64,000 bases of DNA from Streptomyces acidiscabies. GTDB taxonomy: Bacteria > Actinomycetota > Actinomycetes > Streptomycetales > Streptomycetaceae. The stretch lies in the NCBI RefSeq assembly GCF_020010905.1, contig NZ_JAGJBY010000001.1, positions 4,298,001-4,362,000 on the forward strand. Direction: 5' to 3'. A model generated the notes under the pieces. It was given only the letters and a program-made list of their open reading frames with translations, was not told the origin of the DNA and searched no databases. Shown here one piece after another: positions 49,931 to 58,536 of the stretch (position 1 is its first letter; each line of letters begins with the position of its first letter). The position numbers were made by a program, and so were the translations under genes.

Positions 49931-50892
49931 ACAGCCGCCGCACGATCCTGTGCGCCGCCCTCGGAGTCACCGGAGTCGCGGCGCTCGGCGGCGACGCCCG
50001 GCTCGCCGACCGGGGCCCCACCGGCACGCTGCGCATCGCCACCGGCGAGAGCGACGGCTTCTACGCCGCCTTCGGACAGCTCCTCGCCCAGCAGGTGACC
50101 GCCGTGTACCCCCGCCTGACCTGCGAAGTCGTCGGCAGCGAGGGCAGCGTGGCCAACGTACGGCTGCTGCACGCGCGCCGCGCCGACGTGGCGCTCGCCC
50201 TCGCCGACATCGCGTGGTCCGCGTACGCCGGGAGCGGACCCTTCGCCGCGCCGGTGCCGTTGCGGGCGGTGGGCCGGGTGTACGAGAACTACGCGCAGCT
50301 CGCCGTACGGGCCGGGTCGACGGCCCGGAGCGTGGCCGACCTCGCGGGCCGGACCGTGTCGGTGGGTGCTCCCGCGTCCGGCGGCGCGGTGCTGGGGGAC
50401 CGGCTGCTGCGGGCGGCGGGGCTCAGGCCGGGGGCGGACGTCCGGGTCCGCCATCTGCTGATGTCCCAGGTCACGGGGGCGATGCGGGCGGGTGCGGTCG
50501 ACGCGGTCCTCCTCGCCGGGGGCGTACCCATGCCCGTCCTCGCCGGTCTCGCGCACGACCCCGGCATCCGCCTCCTGCCGCTCGCCGGGCTGCTGCCCCG
50601 GGTGCGGGAGAGCGGCGGCGCGGGGGTGGAGGCGGTCACGGTCCCGGCCGGCGCGTACGAGGGTACGGCCGAGGTCGCCACGATCGGCGTCGCCAACCTG
50701 CTCCTGTGCCGCCCCGACCTGCCCCCGCCGCTCGCCGCCGTCCTCACCCACGTACTCGTCGGCCGCGCGACCCGGCTGGTCCCGGCGTCGGCGCTGGGCA
50801 CGCAGTTCCTGGACGTGCGGAGTCTGATCTCCACGGGGGAGGTGCCGTTGCACGCGGGGGCGGTGGCGGCGTACCGGGAACTGCATGGGTAG
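49927..50892 (+). CDS. TAXI-family (TRAP type) solute-binding protein
   Basis: This 321-residue protein has an N-terminal twin-arginine-like signal (NSRRTILCAALGVTGVAAL) and the TAXI fold motifs TLRIATGESDGFYAAFGQLLAQ and VGSEGSVANVRLLHARRADVALALAD. Such receptors normally feed TRAP-T carriers, but no TRAP permease is in the window. GTG at 49927 overlaps the kinase stop by four bases. With the MHS carrier and the two-component pair it probably senses or delivers a carboxylate. It converges on nikE with a single base between stop codons. Confidence 0.88.
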   Translation: MNSRRTILCAALGVTGVAALGGDARLADRGPTGTLRIATGESDGFYAAFGQLLAQQVTAVYPRLTCEVVGSEGSVANVRLLHARRADVALALADIAWSAYAGSGPFAAPVPLRAVGRVYENYAQLAVRAGSTARSVADLAGRTVSVGAPASGGAVLGDRLLRAAGLRPGADVRVRHLLMSQVTGAMRAGAVDAVLLAGGVPMPVLAGLAHDPGIRLLPLAGLLPRVRESGGAGVEAVTVPAGAYEGTAEVATIGVANLLLCRPDLPPPLAAVLTHVLVGRATRLVPASALGTQFLDVRSLISTGEVPLHAGAVAAYRELHG

Positions 50893-50893
50893 G

Positions 50894-51538
50894 TCATGCG
50901 CTGATCTCGTCCCAGTGGACGAGCCGCTCGCACCACCGCCGCAGCAGCACCCGGTCGTGCCCAACAGCCAGGAGACCGGCCCCTGATGACGCCCGGTACT
51001 CCTCAACTGCCCGCACCAGTGCGGCCGTTGTCGACGCGTCCAGCATCGCCGTCATCTCGTCGCAGATCAGCCAGCGGGGCCGCAGGGACAACGCGCGGGC
51101 CAGGCAGGCGCGTTGGAGCTGGCCGTCGCTGACCTCGTGGGGACGCCGGGTGAGTAGGTCGGGGGTGAGGCCGACGGACGCGGCGAGGGCGTCGACGTCG
51201 GGTGCGCGGCCGTTCGCGCGGAGGGGCTCGGCGATGAGGTCCGCGAGGGACAGGTGGGGGTCCGCCGAGAGCCGGGGCTGCTGGAACACGACGCCCACAG
51301 AGGTGCGTTGGGCCCTGGGGGCGCGGTGGCGCCAGCGGTGGATGCGCGTGCCGTCCAGCGTGAGCGTGCCCGCGTCGGGGCGGTGCAGCAGGGCCGCCAC
51401 CTTCGCCAGCGTCGACTTGCCGCAGCCGCTCGGGCCGAGGAGGCCGACGGACTCGCCGGGCGCGATCGTCAGCGACACACCGCGCACCGTCGGGGACTTC
51501 CTGTCGTACCCGGCGGTGATGGCGCGCAGTTCAAGCAC
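50894..51538 (-). CDS. nikE: Nickel/peptide ABC transporter ATPase, NikE-like
   Basis: This 214-residue ATPase of the peptide/opine/nickel family has Walker A GPSGCGKST (about 35-43), Q-loop VVFQQPRL, signature VSDGQLQRA (Ser-Asp-Gly in place of Ser-Gly-Gly), Walker B LICDEMTAMLD and the switch His in VGHDR. It lacks the C-terminal oligopeptide extension, as NikE-type short subunits do. It is the last gene of a five-gene set in nikABCDE order and overlaps nikD by eight bases. The name rests on gene order and the Nur-like box upstream; a dipeptide transporter is the alternative. Confidence 0.7.
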   Translation of the reverse strand: MLELRAITAGYDRKSPTVRGVSLTIAPGESVGLLGPSGCGKSTLAKVAALLHRPDAGTLTLDGTRIHRWRHRAPRAQRTSVGVVFQQPRLSADPHLSLADLIAEPLRANGRAPDVDALAASVGLTPDLLTRRPHEVSDGQLQRACLARALSLRPRWLICDEMTAMLDASTTAALVRAVEEYRASSGAGLLAVGHDRVLLRRWCERLVHWDEISA

Positions 51539-52706
51539 GGAGGTCCCCTATCTCTCTCCTTGGGCGGGAATCCCGGAGGCCAGGCCGGGAGGGAAACGTA
51601 TCCGGAGTACCGGAGCCGTGAAGCGGCGTAGTACGCTCCACTCCTGCTTCGGCAGCGGTCAGGGCTTGGCCGTCTGCCGACTTCCTGGAGTCGGTGGAGA
51701 AGCCGCCCCGTTCACGGGGTGGAGGAGTCACGAGGTGCGGGTGGTGGCAGGCGGTTCCGTCCGTCGGCGCCGGGAGCACCGTGCACGTTGGCGTCGCGCG
51801 CGGGCAGCGGGGCGCGAACGCGCAGCCCTCGGGGAGCGCGCCGAGTTCCGGGGGCATGCCGGGGATGGGGAGGAACGCGCGGTCGGGGAGGGCGTCCAGG
51901 AGGCCCCGGCTGTACGGGTGGCGGGGGCCGGGGTCACCGAAGAAGCTTTTGGCGTCGGCGAGTTCGACGATCCGGCCCGCGTACATCACGGCCACCCGGT
52001 CCGCGATGCGCTCCGCCGCCGCGAGATCGTGCGTGATCATCAGCAGCGCCCTGTCCTCCCCGGCGTCCACGTGCCGGCGCAGCTCGTCGACCGTGTGGTC
52101 CACCAGGTCCCGGTCCAGGCCGGTCGTCGGCTCGTCGGCCAGCAGCAACGGCGCCTCGCCGACCAACGCGAGGGCGGTGGCGGCGCGTTGGGCGAGCCCG
52201 CCGGACAGTTCGTGCGGGTGGCGGTCGAGGTGGTCGAGCGGGAACGCGGCCCGCCGGGCGGCCTTCTCGACGGCGCCGGGGTCCTTGGAGGACGTCAACG
52301 CCCGTATCGTCTCCGCGAGTTGGGATCGCACCGTACGTACGGGCGTGAGATGCGCCACCGGACTCTGCGGCACCAGCCCCACGAGCCGCCCCCGCACCCG
52401 CCGCACCAGCGTCCCCTCGTCGGCCCCGACCAGCTCGATCCCCCGCACCCAAGCCTCCCCGCGCGCCTGCGCGTTGGCGGGCAGCAGCCCCAACAAGGCA
52501 GACGCCAGCACCGACTTGCCGCAGCCGCTCTCCCCGATCAGCGCGAGACACTCCCCGGCGGCCACCTCGAACCCGACGTCGGTGACAGCGGGCACCTGAC
52601 GCCCACCGGGCAGCAGGAAACGGACGGAGAGCCCGCGTACGGAGAGGACGGGCTCCTCTCCGTCGGCTTCTTCTCTGTCGGCTTCTTCTTTGTCGGCCGT
52701 GGTCAC
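51531..52706 (-). CDS. nikD: Nickel/peptide ABC transporter ATPase, NikD-like
   Basis: This 391-residue ATPase has Walker A GESGCGKS, Q-loop VPQSPVAHLTPV, signature LSGGLAQR, Walker B LLLADEPTTGLD and the switch His in MITHDLAAAE. The C-terminal oligopeptide/nickel domain is present (ELGALPEGCAFAPRCPRATPTC), with the CxFxxRC-type cysteines of that family. A Glu-rich segment (about 5-20) and a hydrophilic tail of some 50 residues flank the core. GTG at 52706 overlaps the nikC stop by four bases (GTGA). Confidence 0.72.
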   Translation of the reverse strand: MTTADKEEADREEADGEEPVLSVRGLSVRFLLPGGRQVPAVTDVGFEVAAGECLALIGESGCGKSVLASALLGLLPANAQARGEAWVRGIELVGADEGTLVRRVRGRLVGLVPQSPVAHLTPVRTVRSQLAETIRALTSSKDPGAVEKAARRAAFPLDHLDRHPHELSGGLAQRAATALALVGEAPLLLADEPTTGLDRDLVDHTVDELRRHVDAGEDRALLMITHDLAAAERIADRVAVMYAGRIVELADAKSFFGDPGPRHPYSRGLLDALPDRAFLPIPGMPPELGALPEGCAFAPRCPRATPTCTVLPAPTDGTACHHPHLVTPPPRERGGFSTDSRKSADGQALTAAEAGVERTTPLHGSGTPDTFPSRPGLRDSRPRREIGDLRA

Positions 52707-53575
52707 AGCATCAACTCCGATCTCCTGCGCGGATTGATCCGCTCCCGCCAGGCCCCCGCCGCCCCGGCGATCGCCAGCGTCGGCACGATGATGAACAGGC
52801 CGGGGAACAGCGTCGGCCACCACTGCCCGGCCAGCAGTGAGCCGCGGGCCGACTGGACGAGGCCGCCCAGGCTGGCCATGTGCGAGGGGAGGCCGAGACC
52901 GAGGAAGGAGAGGGCGGACTCGTGCCACATGGCGTGCGGGACCATCAGGACGGCGGCGAGGCCGGCTTGGGGGAGGACGCCGGGGAGCAGGTGCCGTACG
53001 GTGACGCGTCTGCGCGACGCCCCGCCGGAGATCGCCGCGTCGACGAACGCCCGGGACCGCAGCGACAGCACCTCGGCGCGGACGATGCGGGCCGTGGACA
53101 GCCAGTGCGTGACGCCGACGGAGACGATCACCGGCCACACGCCGGGCCGGAACATCGCGACGACGAAGATGCCGAGCAGCAGGTGCGGTACGGACGACAC
53201 GGTGTCCACCGCCCGCATCACGACCCGGTCCACCCACCCGCCGAACGTCCCGGCGAGCGCGCCGACCGCCGTGCCGAGCACGGTCGCGGTGAGCGCGGCG
53301 GCGAGGCCGACGAGGAGCGAGACGCGCAGCCCGTACACGCAGCGCAGCAGGAGGTCACGGCCGAGGTCGTCGGTGCCGAAGGGGTGGGACCAGCTCGGCG
53401 GGAGCAGCTTGGACGCCAAGTCGACCGACTGCTGGTCGAGTTGGACGAGGGGCGGGACGAGCAGGACGGCAAGTGCGGTCGCCGCGATGATCGTTGCCGA
53501 GACTCTGACCCGAACCGTCCGCGTGGAGCGGCGACTTGGTCCGTACGTCCGCCAGCCGGGTGCCTCACATGTCAC
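52703..53575 (-). CDS. nikC: Nickel/peptide ABC transporter permease, NikC-like
   Basis: This 290-residue permease of the DppC/NikC type has five to six helices. A hydrophobic N-terminal helix (about 27-45) is followed by HPFGTDDLGRDLLLRCVYG, the family's conserved early motif. The cytoplasmic EAA loop is VDAAISGGASRRRVTVRHLLP (about 175-195). GTG at 53575 lies inside an 11-base overlap with nikB. With nikB it forms the membrane channel. Confidence 0.72.
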   Translation of the reverse strand: MTCEAPGWRTYGPSRRSTRTVRVRVSATIIAATALAVLLVPPLVQLDQQSVDLASKLLPPSWSHPFGTDDLGRDLLLRCVYGLRVSLLVGLAAALTATVLGTAVGALAGTFGGWVDRVVMRAVDTVSSVPHLLLGIFVVAMFRPGVWPVIVSVGVTHWLSTARIVRAEVLSLRSRAFVDAAISGGASRRRVTVRHLLPGVLPQAGLAAVLMVPHAMWHESALSFLGLGLPSHMASLGGLVQSARGSLLAGQWWPTLFPGLFIIVPTLAIAGAAGAWRERINPRRRSELML

Positions 53576-54617
53576 TGAATCCCACCCTCGGGTCGAAGAG
53601 GCCGTACAGCAGGTCGGCCAGGAGGTTCCCGGCGAGCACGGCGGCCGTGGCGAGCGTGGCCAGCGCCGCGAGGAGCGGGAAGTCGACGGAGGTCGCCGCC
53701 TCGACGGTCGCCGCCGCGATGCCGGGCCAGCTGAACACGGTCTCCACCAGCAGGGCCCCGGTGATGAGTTCGGGCACCCGCGACCCGACGAGCGTCAGCA
53801 CCGGCAGCAGCCCCGAGCGCAGGGCGTGCCAGAGCAGGACGGTCCGCTCGCTCAACCCCCGCGCGCGGGCGCCCCGTACGGGGTCCTCGACGAGCGCGTC
53901 CCCGACGCCCTGGCGAACGTACAAGGTGAACCAGGGGAGTTGGGACACGGCGAGCACCCCGGCGGGCAGCGCGAGATGCCGGACGACCTGGTCCACCGTC
54001 ACGACCTCGCTGGCGGTGTCCGTGAGTCCCCCGGCGGGCAGCACGCCCCACTGGAGCGCGAACACCCAGACGGCGAGCAGCGCGAGCCAGAAGACGGGCG
54101 CCGCCTCCAGCGCGTACGCCAGCGAGGTGACCGTACGGTCGAGCGGCGAACCCGGGCGCCGGGCGGCCAGAACTCCCAGCACGGTTCCGGTGGTTACGGC
54201 GATGACGAACGCCGCCGCGCACAACAGGCTGGACCACAGCAGGCGTTCACCGATCACCTCGGCGACCGGTTGCCGCAGCACGCTCGACTGACCGAGGTCC
54301 CCGCCGAGCGCGGACGTCAGCCACTCCCACCAGCGCACCGCGAACGGCCGCTCCACGCCGAGGTTTTCGCGCAGCCGGGCAAGCGTCTCGGCGTCGGCGC
54401 CGAACGCGGCCGTACCGGCGTACGCCTTCACGGGGTCGAAGGGAGAGGCGGCGGCGATCGCGAAGACGCCGAAGGTGACGAGGAGGAGGACGGGGACGGC
54501 GAGGAGGAGACGGCGGGCGGTGAGGCGGGCCATCGCGGCCCAGGGGAGGCGGGGCAGGGACGCCGGTCTCCGCAGCGGCTGTTTCGGCGAAGTCCCTTCT
54601 GCGGGCGGCCGGTTCAC
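53565..54617 (-). CDS. nikB: Nickel/peptide ABC transporter permease, NikB-like
   Basis: This 350-residue permease of the DppB/NikB type has a basic N-terminus and a first helix at about 38-58 (LLLAVPVLLLVTFGVFAIAA). A periplasmic loop carries the family's LRENLGVERPFAVRWWEWL. The EAA loop is EDPVRGARARGLSERTVLL. GTG at 54617 overlaps the nikA stop by four bases (GTGA); an internal ATG (MARLTARRLLL) would remove 28 residues and give a more typical length of about 320. Confidence 0.72.
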   Translation of the reverse strand: MNRPPAEGTSPKQPLRRPASLPRLPWAAMARLTARRLLLAVPVLLLVTFGVFAIAAASPFDPVKAYAGTAAFGADAETLARLRENLGVERPFAVRWWEWLTSALGGDLGQSSVLRQPVAEVIGERLLWSSLLCAAAFVIAVTTGTVLGVLAARRPGSPLDRTVTSLAYALEAAPVFWLALLAVWVFALQWGVLPAGGLTDTASEVVTVDQVVRHLALPAGVLAVSQLPWFTLYVRQGVGDALVEDPVRGARARGLSERTVLLWHALRSGLLPVLTLVGSRVPELITGALLVETVFSWPGIAAATVEAATSVDFPLLAALATLATAAVLAGNLLADLLYGLFDPRVGFSDM

Positions 54618-56197
54618 TGCGTCGCCTGCTTCGGCTTCCACGTCTCCAGGTTCCACCACGGCCCGCTCGCGAACCCGTGCTCGTGCGGCTCGACCTGGGT
54701 CGTGAGGCCGTCCCAGCGGTCGGCGAGGACGTACACGTGGTCGATGTGCGTGAGGAACGTGTACCCGGGGTCGGCGACGAGGGCGCGCTGGAGCGTGTCG
54801 TATGCCGCCTTGCGCGCCGCCGGTTCGCTGGTGCGGCGGCCCGCGTCGAGGGCCTTGTCGACCGTCGGGTTCGTGTAGTGGCCCATGTTGTTGAAGCCGT
54901 CGCCGGCGAGGGTGGAGTACAGCATCGTGTAGAGGCCGAAGTCGGGGTCGCCGGTGGAGCCGAAGCCCGCGAGGACGGCGTCCTGGGCCATGCGCGGCTC
55001 GATGACCTCCCACGTCGCGCTCTGCACCTCGACCTCGACGCCGGCCTTCTTCGCGTCGGAGGCGTACGCGAGGGCGTGGTCCTGGCGGACCTTGTCACCG
55101 GCCGGGTAGTACAGCGTGAACGAGGCGCGGCGCCCGTCCTTGGCACGGACCCCGCCGCCGGAGGCCTTCCACCCGGCCCGGTCGAGGACGCGCCCCGCCT
55201 CGGCGAGGTCCTGCCTGCGCTCGATGCCCTTCGTGAACCACGGCGAGCCCACCGGCAGCGGCCCGTACGCCGGGCTCCCCGCGCCGTCCAGGATCTTCGC
55301 GACCATCGCGTCCCGGTCCACGGCCAAGTCGAGGGCCCGCCGGATCGCGGTGTCCCCGGCGACCGGGTTCCCCGAGGGCAGCGACACGAGCCGGACGTCG
55401 TACGTCGTCGCGTCGTACCGCTTGCGGCTGCCGTCCCGCGCGAACGCCGCCGCGAGGTTCGGCGGCAGGATCGCGCCGTCGAGGTCGCCGGCGCGCAGGC
55501 GGGTGGCGCGGACGTTGTCGTCGGGGACGATCGCCATCGTCACCTTGGCGACGCGCGGGGCGCCGCCCCAGTACTCGGGGTTCGCCTTGAACGTGAGCTT
55601 CTCGCCCTTGCGCCAGTCCGCGAGGACGTACGGGCCCGTACCGACCGGATTCGTGTTGAAGGAACCGGTGTTGGGGTCCTGGCCGCCCGCGAGGTGCTCG
55701 GGGACGATCGGCAGGGTGGTGCGCGCGGCGAAGGGCGCGTAGGGGTACTTGAGGCTGAAGACGACCTTGTCGCCGTCGGCCTTCACCCCTTTCACCGCGT
55801 CGAGTTCGACCCGCGAGGTGTTGTTGGTCCTCGGGTTCAGGACGGTGTTGTACGTGAACACCACGTCGGCGGCGGTGAGTTGCTTCCCGTCGCTGAACTT
55901 CACGCCCTCGCGCAGCGTGTACGTGTAGGTGAGGCCGTCGGCGCTGACCTCGGGGAGGGACTTCGCGAGGGCGGGCTTCAGGGTGAGGTCGGCGTCGTGG
56001 GCGAGGAGGCCGTCGAAGATCTTCGAGTTGCCGTCCTTGCCGTAGCCCAACAGGGGGCTCAGGGTGGCCGGTTCGGAGGGGACCCCGATGACGACCGAGT
56101 CGGCCTCCCCCGCCCCGCTCTCGCTGGGTGCCGAGCAGGCGGCCGTGACGGTGAGCAGCGCCGCCGTCAGGGCGGTGGCTCGTGTGCGGGGGGTCAT
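54614..56197 (-). CDS. nikA: Nickel/peptide-binding lipoprotein, NikA-like
   Basis: This 527-residue solute-binding protein (family 5) has a lipobox TAAC (Cys21). The mature chain shows the family's VVIGVPSEPATLSPLLGYGKDG, TYTYTLREGVKFSDGKQLTAADVVF and the later ALDLAVDRDAMV. Family 5 proteins bind peptides or nickel chelates. It starts with ATG at 56197 under a promoter region containing TTGCAT-N5-TTGCAG, which resembles the Nur operator of Streptomyces, so nickel is the favoured substrate. The operon runs nikABCDE without gaps. Confidence 0.75.
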   Translation of the reverse strand: MTPRTRATALTAALLTVTAACSAPSESGAGEADSVVIGVPSEPATLSPLLGYGKDGNSKIFDGLLAHDADLTLKPALAKSLPEVSADGLTYTYTLREGVKFSDGKQLTAADVVFTYNTVLNPRTNNTSRVELDAVKGVKADGDKVVFSLKYPYAPFAARTTLPIVPEHLAGGQDPNTGSFNTNPVGTGPYVLADWRKGEKLTFKANPEYWGGAPRVAKVTMAIVPDDNVRATRLRAGDLDGAILPPNLAAAFARDGSRKRYDATTYDVRLVSLPSGNPVAGDTAIRRALDLAVDRDAMVAKILDGAGSPAYGPLPVGSPWFTKGIERRQDLAEAGRVLDRAGWKASGGGVRAKDGRRASFTLYYPAGDKVRQDHALAYASDAKKAGVEVEVQSATWEVIEPRMAQDAVLAGFGSTGDPDFGLYTMLYSTLAGDGFNNMGHYTNPTVDKALDAGRRTSEPAARKAAYDTLQRALVADPGYTFLTHIDHVYVLADRWDGLTTQVEPHEHGFASGPWWNLETWKPKQATQ

Positions 56198-56227
56198 CGG
56201 GCTCCCTCTGTTGCTGGTGGGTCGTTA

Positions 56228-56244
56228 TTGCATATGAGTTGCAG
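56228..56244. promoter_or_regulatory. Nur-like nickel operator before nikA
   Basis: TTGCAT-ATGAG-TTGCAG lies 31 bases upstream of nikA. It matches the pattern tGCaa-N5-ttGCA that I recall for Nur, the nickel-responsive Fur-family repressor of Streptomyces. It can also be read as an 11-base direct repeat (TTGCATATGAG, TTGCAGATGAG). Nickel-bound Nur would shut the operon. Confidence 0.6.
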
Positions 56245-56315
56245 ATGAGGGCTACCCGAGTCAAGGGCAGGTCAAGCGTGTGAGGGGGGCGGGGCTTGAG
56301 ACGTACTGAACGCCG

Positions 56316-56345
56316 TTGCGGAAAACGATCTCCCGGCGTTACGTT
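56316..56345 (+). promoter_or_regulatory. Leaderless-type promoter of the M24 gene
   Basis: TTGCGG (56316-56321) and TACGTT (56340-56345), spaced 18 bases, end six bases before the ATG at 56352. No Shine-Dalgarno sequence is present. The arrangement fits transcription starting at the start codon. Confidence 0.5.
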
Positions 56346-56351
56346 CGCCCC

Positions 56352-57041
56352 ATGTCGGACGATGAATCCACGCGCGCCGCACGGCTGTTGAGCGCGCAAG
56401 CCAAGGCGGAGGAACTCTTCGCGGAGATCTCCCGGCGCGGGCTGATCGCGCCGGGCGAGGGCGAACGCGCGGTCAGCGACCGCGTCCGCGACCTCGCCAA
56501 CGAACTCTTCGGCACCACCCGGCACTGGCACAAGCGGATCGTCCGCTCGGGCCCCAACACCCTCAAGCCGTACCGCGAGAACCCGCCGGACCGGCCGATC
56601 GCCGCCGACGACATCGTGTTCGCCGACTTCGGGCCCATCTTCGAGGAGTACGAGGCGGACTTCGGCCGCACGTTCGTCCTCGGCGACGACCCCGTGAAGC
56701 ACCGCCTGTGCGACGACCTCCCCGAGGTCTTCCGGGCGGGCCGGCGCTTCTTCGAGGACACCCCCGGCATCACCGGCGAACAACTCCACGCGGAGATCAA
56801 CCGCCTGGCGGAGAAGGCGGGTTGGGGACTGGGCGGCTGGCACGCGGGCCACCTGGTCGGCGAGTTCCCGCACGAACGGATCGACGGCGCGGACGTCGAG
56901 TCGTACATCGCCCCCGAGAACACGACGCAGTTGCGCCGCACCGACCGCGCGGGCCGCCGCTGCCACTGGATCCTGGAGATCCATCTCGTGGACCAGGAAC
57001 GGGAGTTCGGCGGCTTCTACGAGGAGCTCCTCACCCTCTGA
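56352..57041 (+). CDS. M24-family metallopeptidase-like protein
   Basis: This 229-residue protein has the pita-bread fold pattern of the M24 family. Candidate metal ligands are Asp in VFADFGPIFEEYEADFG (two Asp), His in GWHAGHLVGEFPHE and Glu in WILEIHLVD. Members are methionine or proline aminopeptidases and also creatinase-like or non-peptidase relatives. It is shorter than prolidase because it lacks the N-terminal domain. A start at 56316 would use a TTG that is better read as the -35 element. The next small gene begins 14 bases after its stop. The substrate is unknown. Confidence 0.85.
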   Translation: MSDDESTRAARLLSAQAKAEELFAEISRRGLIAPGEGERAVSDRVRDLANELFGTTRHWHKRIVRSGPNTLKPYRENPPDRPIAADDIVFADFGPIFEEYEADFGRTFVLGDDPVKHRLCDDLPEVFRAGRRFFEDTPGITGEQLHAEINRLAEKAGWGLGGWHAGHLVGEFPHERIDGADVESYIAPENTTQLRRTDRAGRRCHWILEIHLVDQEREFGGFYEELLTL

Positions 57042-57055
57042 CGTACGCTCGGAGC

Positions 57056-57298
57056 ATGGGTGCCATCCTGCCGCTGCTGTGCATCGCCGCCGTCCTCGGC
57101 CTGTTCGCGCTCCTCGCCCGCCGTATCCGCCGCAGGGGCCTCGCGGGCGGAGCGCTGAGCGCGGCGCTGGCCTCGTACGAGGAGGCGTTCCGGGCGACGT
57201 CGTACGCATCCCACGTGGAGATCCAGGTCCAGACGGACCGCAAGGAGCCGATCCCCACGCCGGACCGGTGGAGGACGCGGTGGGGGCGGCGGCGCTGA
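57056..57298 (+). CDS. Small membrane protein
   Basis: This 80-residue protein has one N-terminal transmembrane helix (about 3-21, AILPLLCIAAVLGLFALLA) followed by RRIRRRG. The cytoplasmic part (about 30-80) is EEAFRATSYASHVEIQVQTDRK and then basic. Homologues are common in Streptomyces as hypothetical proteins, but no function is known to me. ATG 57056 follows closely on GGAG. It probably shares a transcript with the M24 gene. Confidence 0.65.
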   Translation: MGAILPLLCIAAVLGLFALLARRIRRRGLAGGALSAALASYEEAFRATSYASHVEIQVQTDRKEPIPTPDRWRTRWGRRR

Positions 57299-57462
57299 AG
57301 GCTGCTGGGGCTTCCTGAAGTCTGACCGCTGACCTGCCTGGTTTGCCGACGCGGTGCGCTTTGCGACCATGGACGCGGGAAGATCGTCCACGACGCGTAC
57401 GGCGGATGCGGAAGGAAGCGGCAGCTCATGTGCACCAAAGTGACCCCGGGCGGGGTGGTTCT

Positions 57463-58497
57463 GTGACCGGCGTCCAGTGCTGGCGGGACGGTCTGGTCGG
57501 GCGGGTCGTGCTTGATCGGCCCAAGGCGCTCAATGCCCTCAACCACGCCATGGTCCTGCGGATCGACGCGGCCCTCACCGAGTGGGAGCACGACCCCTCG
57601 GTCACGGCCGTCGTCGTCACCGGCGCGGGGGAGCGCGGGCTGTGCGCCGGTGGGGACATCCGCGCCGTGCACGACGACGCGCGGGACGGCGACGGGCGCG
57701 CCTCGGCCGCCTTCTGGCGGGACGAGTACCGGCTGAACGCGCGGATCGCGCGGTACCCGAAGCCGTACGTCGCCGTCATGGACGGCATCGCGATGGGCGG
57801 GGGCGTCGGGATCTCGGCCCACGGGGACGTCCGGATCGTCACCGAACGCTCCCGCGTCGCCATGCCCGAGACCGGGATCGGGTTCGTGCCGGACGTCGGG
57901 GGGACCTATCTGCTCTCCCACGCACCCGGCGAACTCGGCACCCACCTCGGCCTGACGGGTACTCAGATCGGCGCCGCCGACGCCCTGTTGTGCGGCCTCG
58001 CCGACCACTACGTCCCCTCCTCCGAACTCCCCGCCCTCCTCGCCGACCTGGCCACCCTCCCGGTGACCGAGGCCCTCGCCCGCCACGAACAGCGGCCTCC
58101 CCTCGCGGAGTTGCCGGGCGACCGGCACTGGATCGACGCCTGCTACGCCGCCGACACGGTCGAGGAGATCGTCGACAGGCTCTCCGCGTACGACGATCCC
58201 CGTGCCAAGGGCGCCGCCGAAACCCTCCTCACCCGCTCCCCGACGACCCTCAAGGTCACCCTCCGCGCCCTGCGCAGCGCACGCCGGCTCACCCTGGAAC
58301 AGGCCCTCGACCAGGAGTACCGCGTCTCCTGCCACGCCCTCACGACCCACGACCTCGTGGAGGGCGTCCGCGCGCAGATCATCGACAAGGACCGCAACCC
58401 CCGCTGGTCCCCGGCGACTCTGCCGGACGTCTCCGAGGCGGACGTGGCCGGGTACTTCACGCCCCTGGGGGAGGAGGAGTTGGGCCTCGGCGCATGA
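57463..58497 (+). CDS. 3-Hydroxyisobutyryl-CoA hydrolase (crotonase family)
   Basis: This 344-residue crotonase-family enzyme has the oxyanion-hole segments CAGGDIRAVHDD and MDGIAMGGGVGISAHG. The catalytic stretch FAMPET/IG-like region reads VAMPETGIGFVPDVGGTYLL, and the C-terminal DQEYRVSCHALTTHDLVEGVRAQIIDKDRNPRW block is typical of 3-hydroxyisobutyryl-CoA hydrolase. The enzyme hydrolyses 3-hydroxyisobutyryl-CoA in valine breakdown. GTG at 57463 begins VTGVQCWRDG. The CaiB-type gene follows after 39 bases. An enoyl-CoA hydratase is the less likely reading. Confidence 0.88.
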   Translation: MTGVQCWRDGLVGRVVLDRPKALNALNHAMVLRIDAALTEWEHDPSVTAVVVTGAGERGLCAGGDIRAVHDDARDGDGRASAAFWRDEYRLNARIARYPKPYVAVMDGIAMGGGVGISAHGDVRIVTERSRVAMPETGIGFVPDVGGTYLLSHAPGELGTHLGLTGTQIGAADALLCGLADHYVPSSELPALLADLATLPVTEALARHEQRPPLAELPGDRHWIDACYAADTVEEIVDRLSAYDDPRAKGAAETLLTRSPTTLKVTLRALRSARRLTLEQALDQEYRVSCHALTTHDLVEGVRAQIIDKDRNPRWSPATLPDVSEADVAGYFTPLGEEELGLGA

Positions 58498-58536
58498 CGC
58501 AGGCTCTCAGCAGGAAACCTCCGAAAGGGACCCGCC

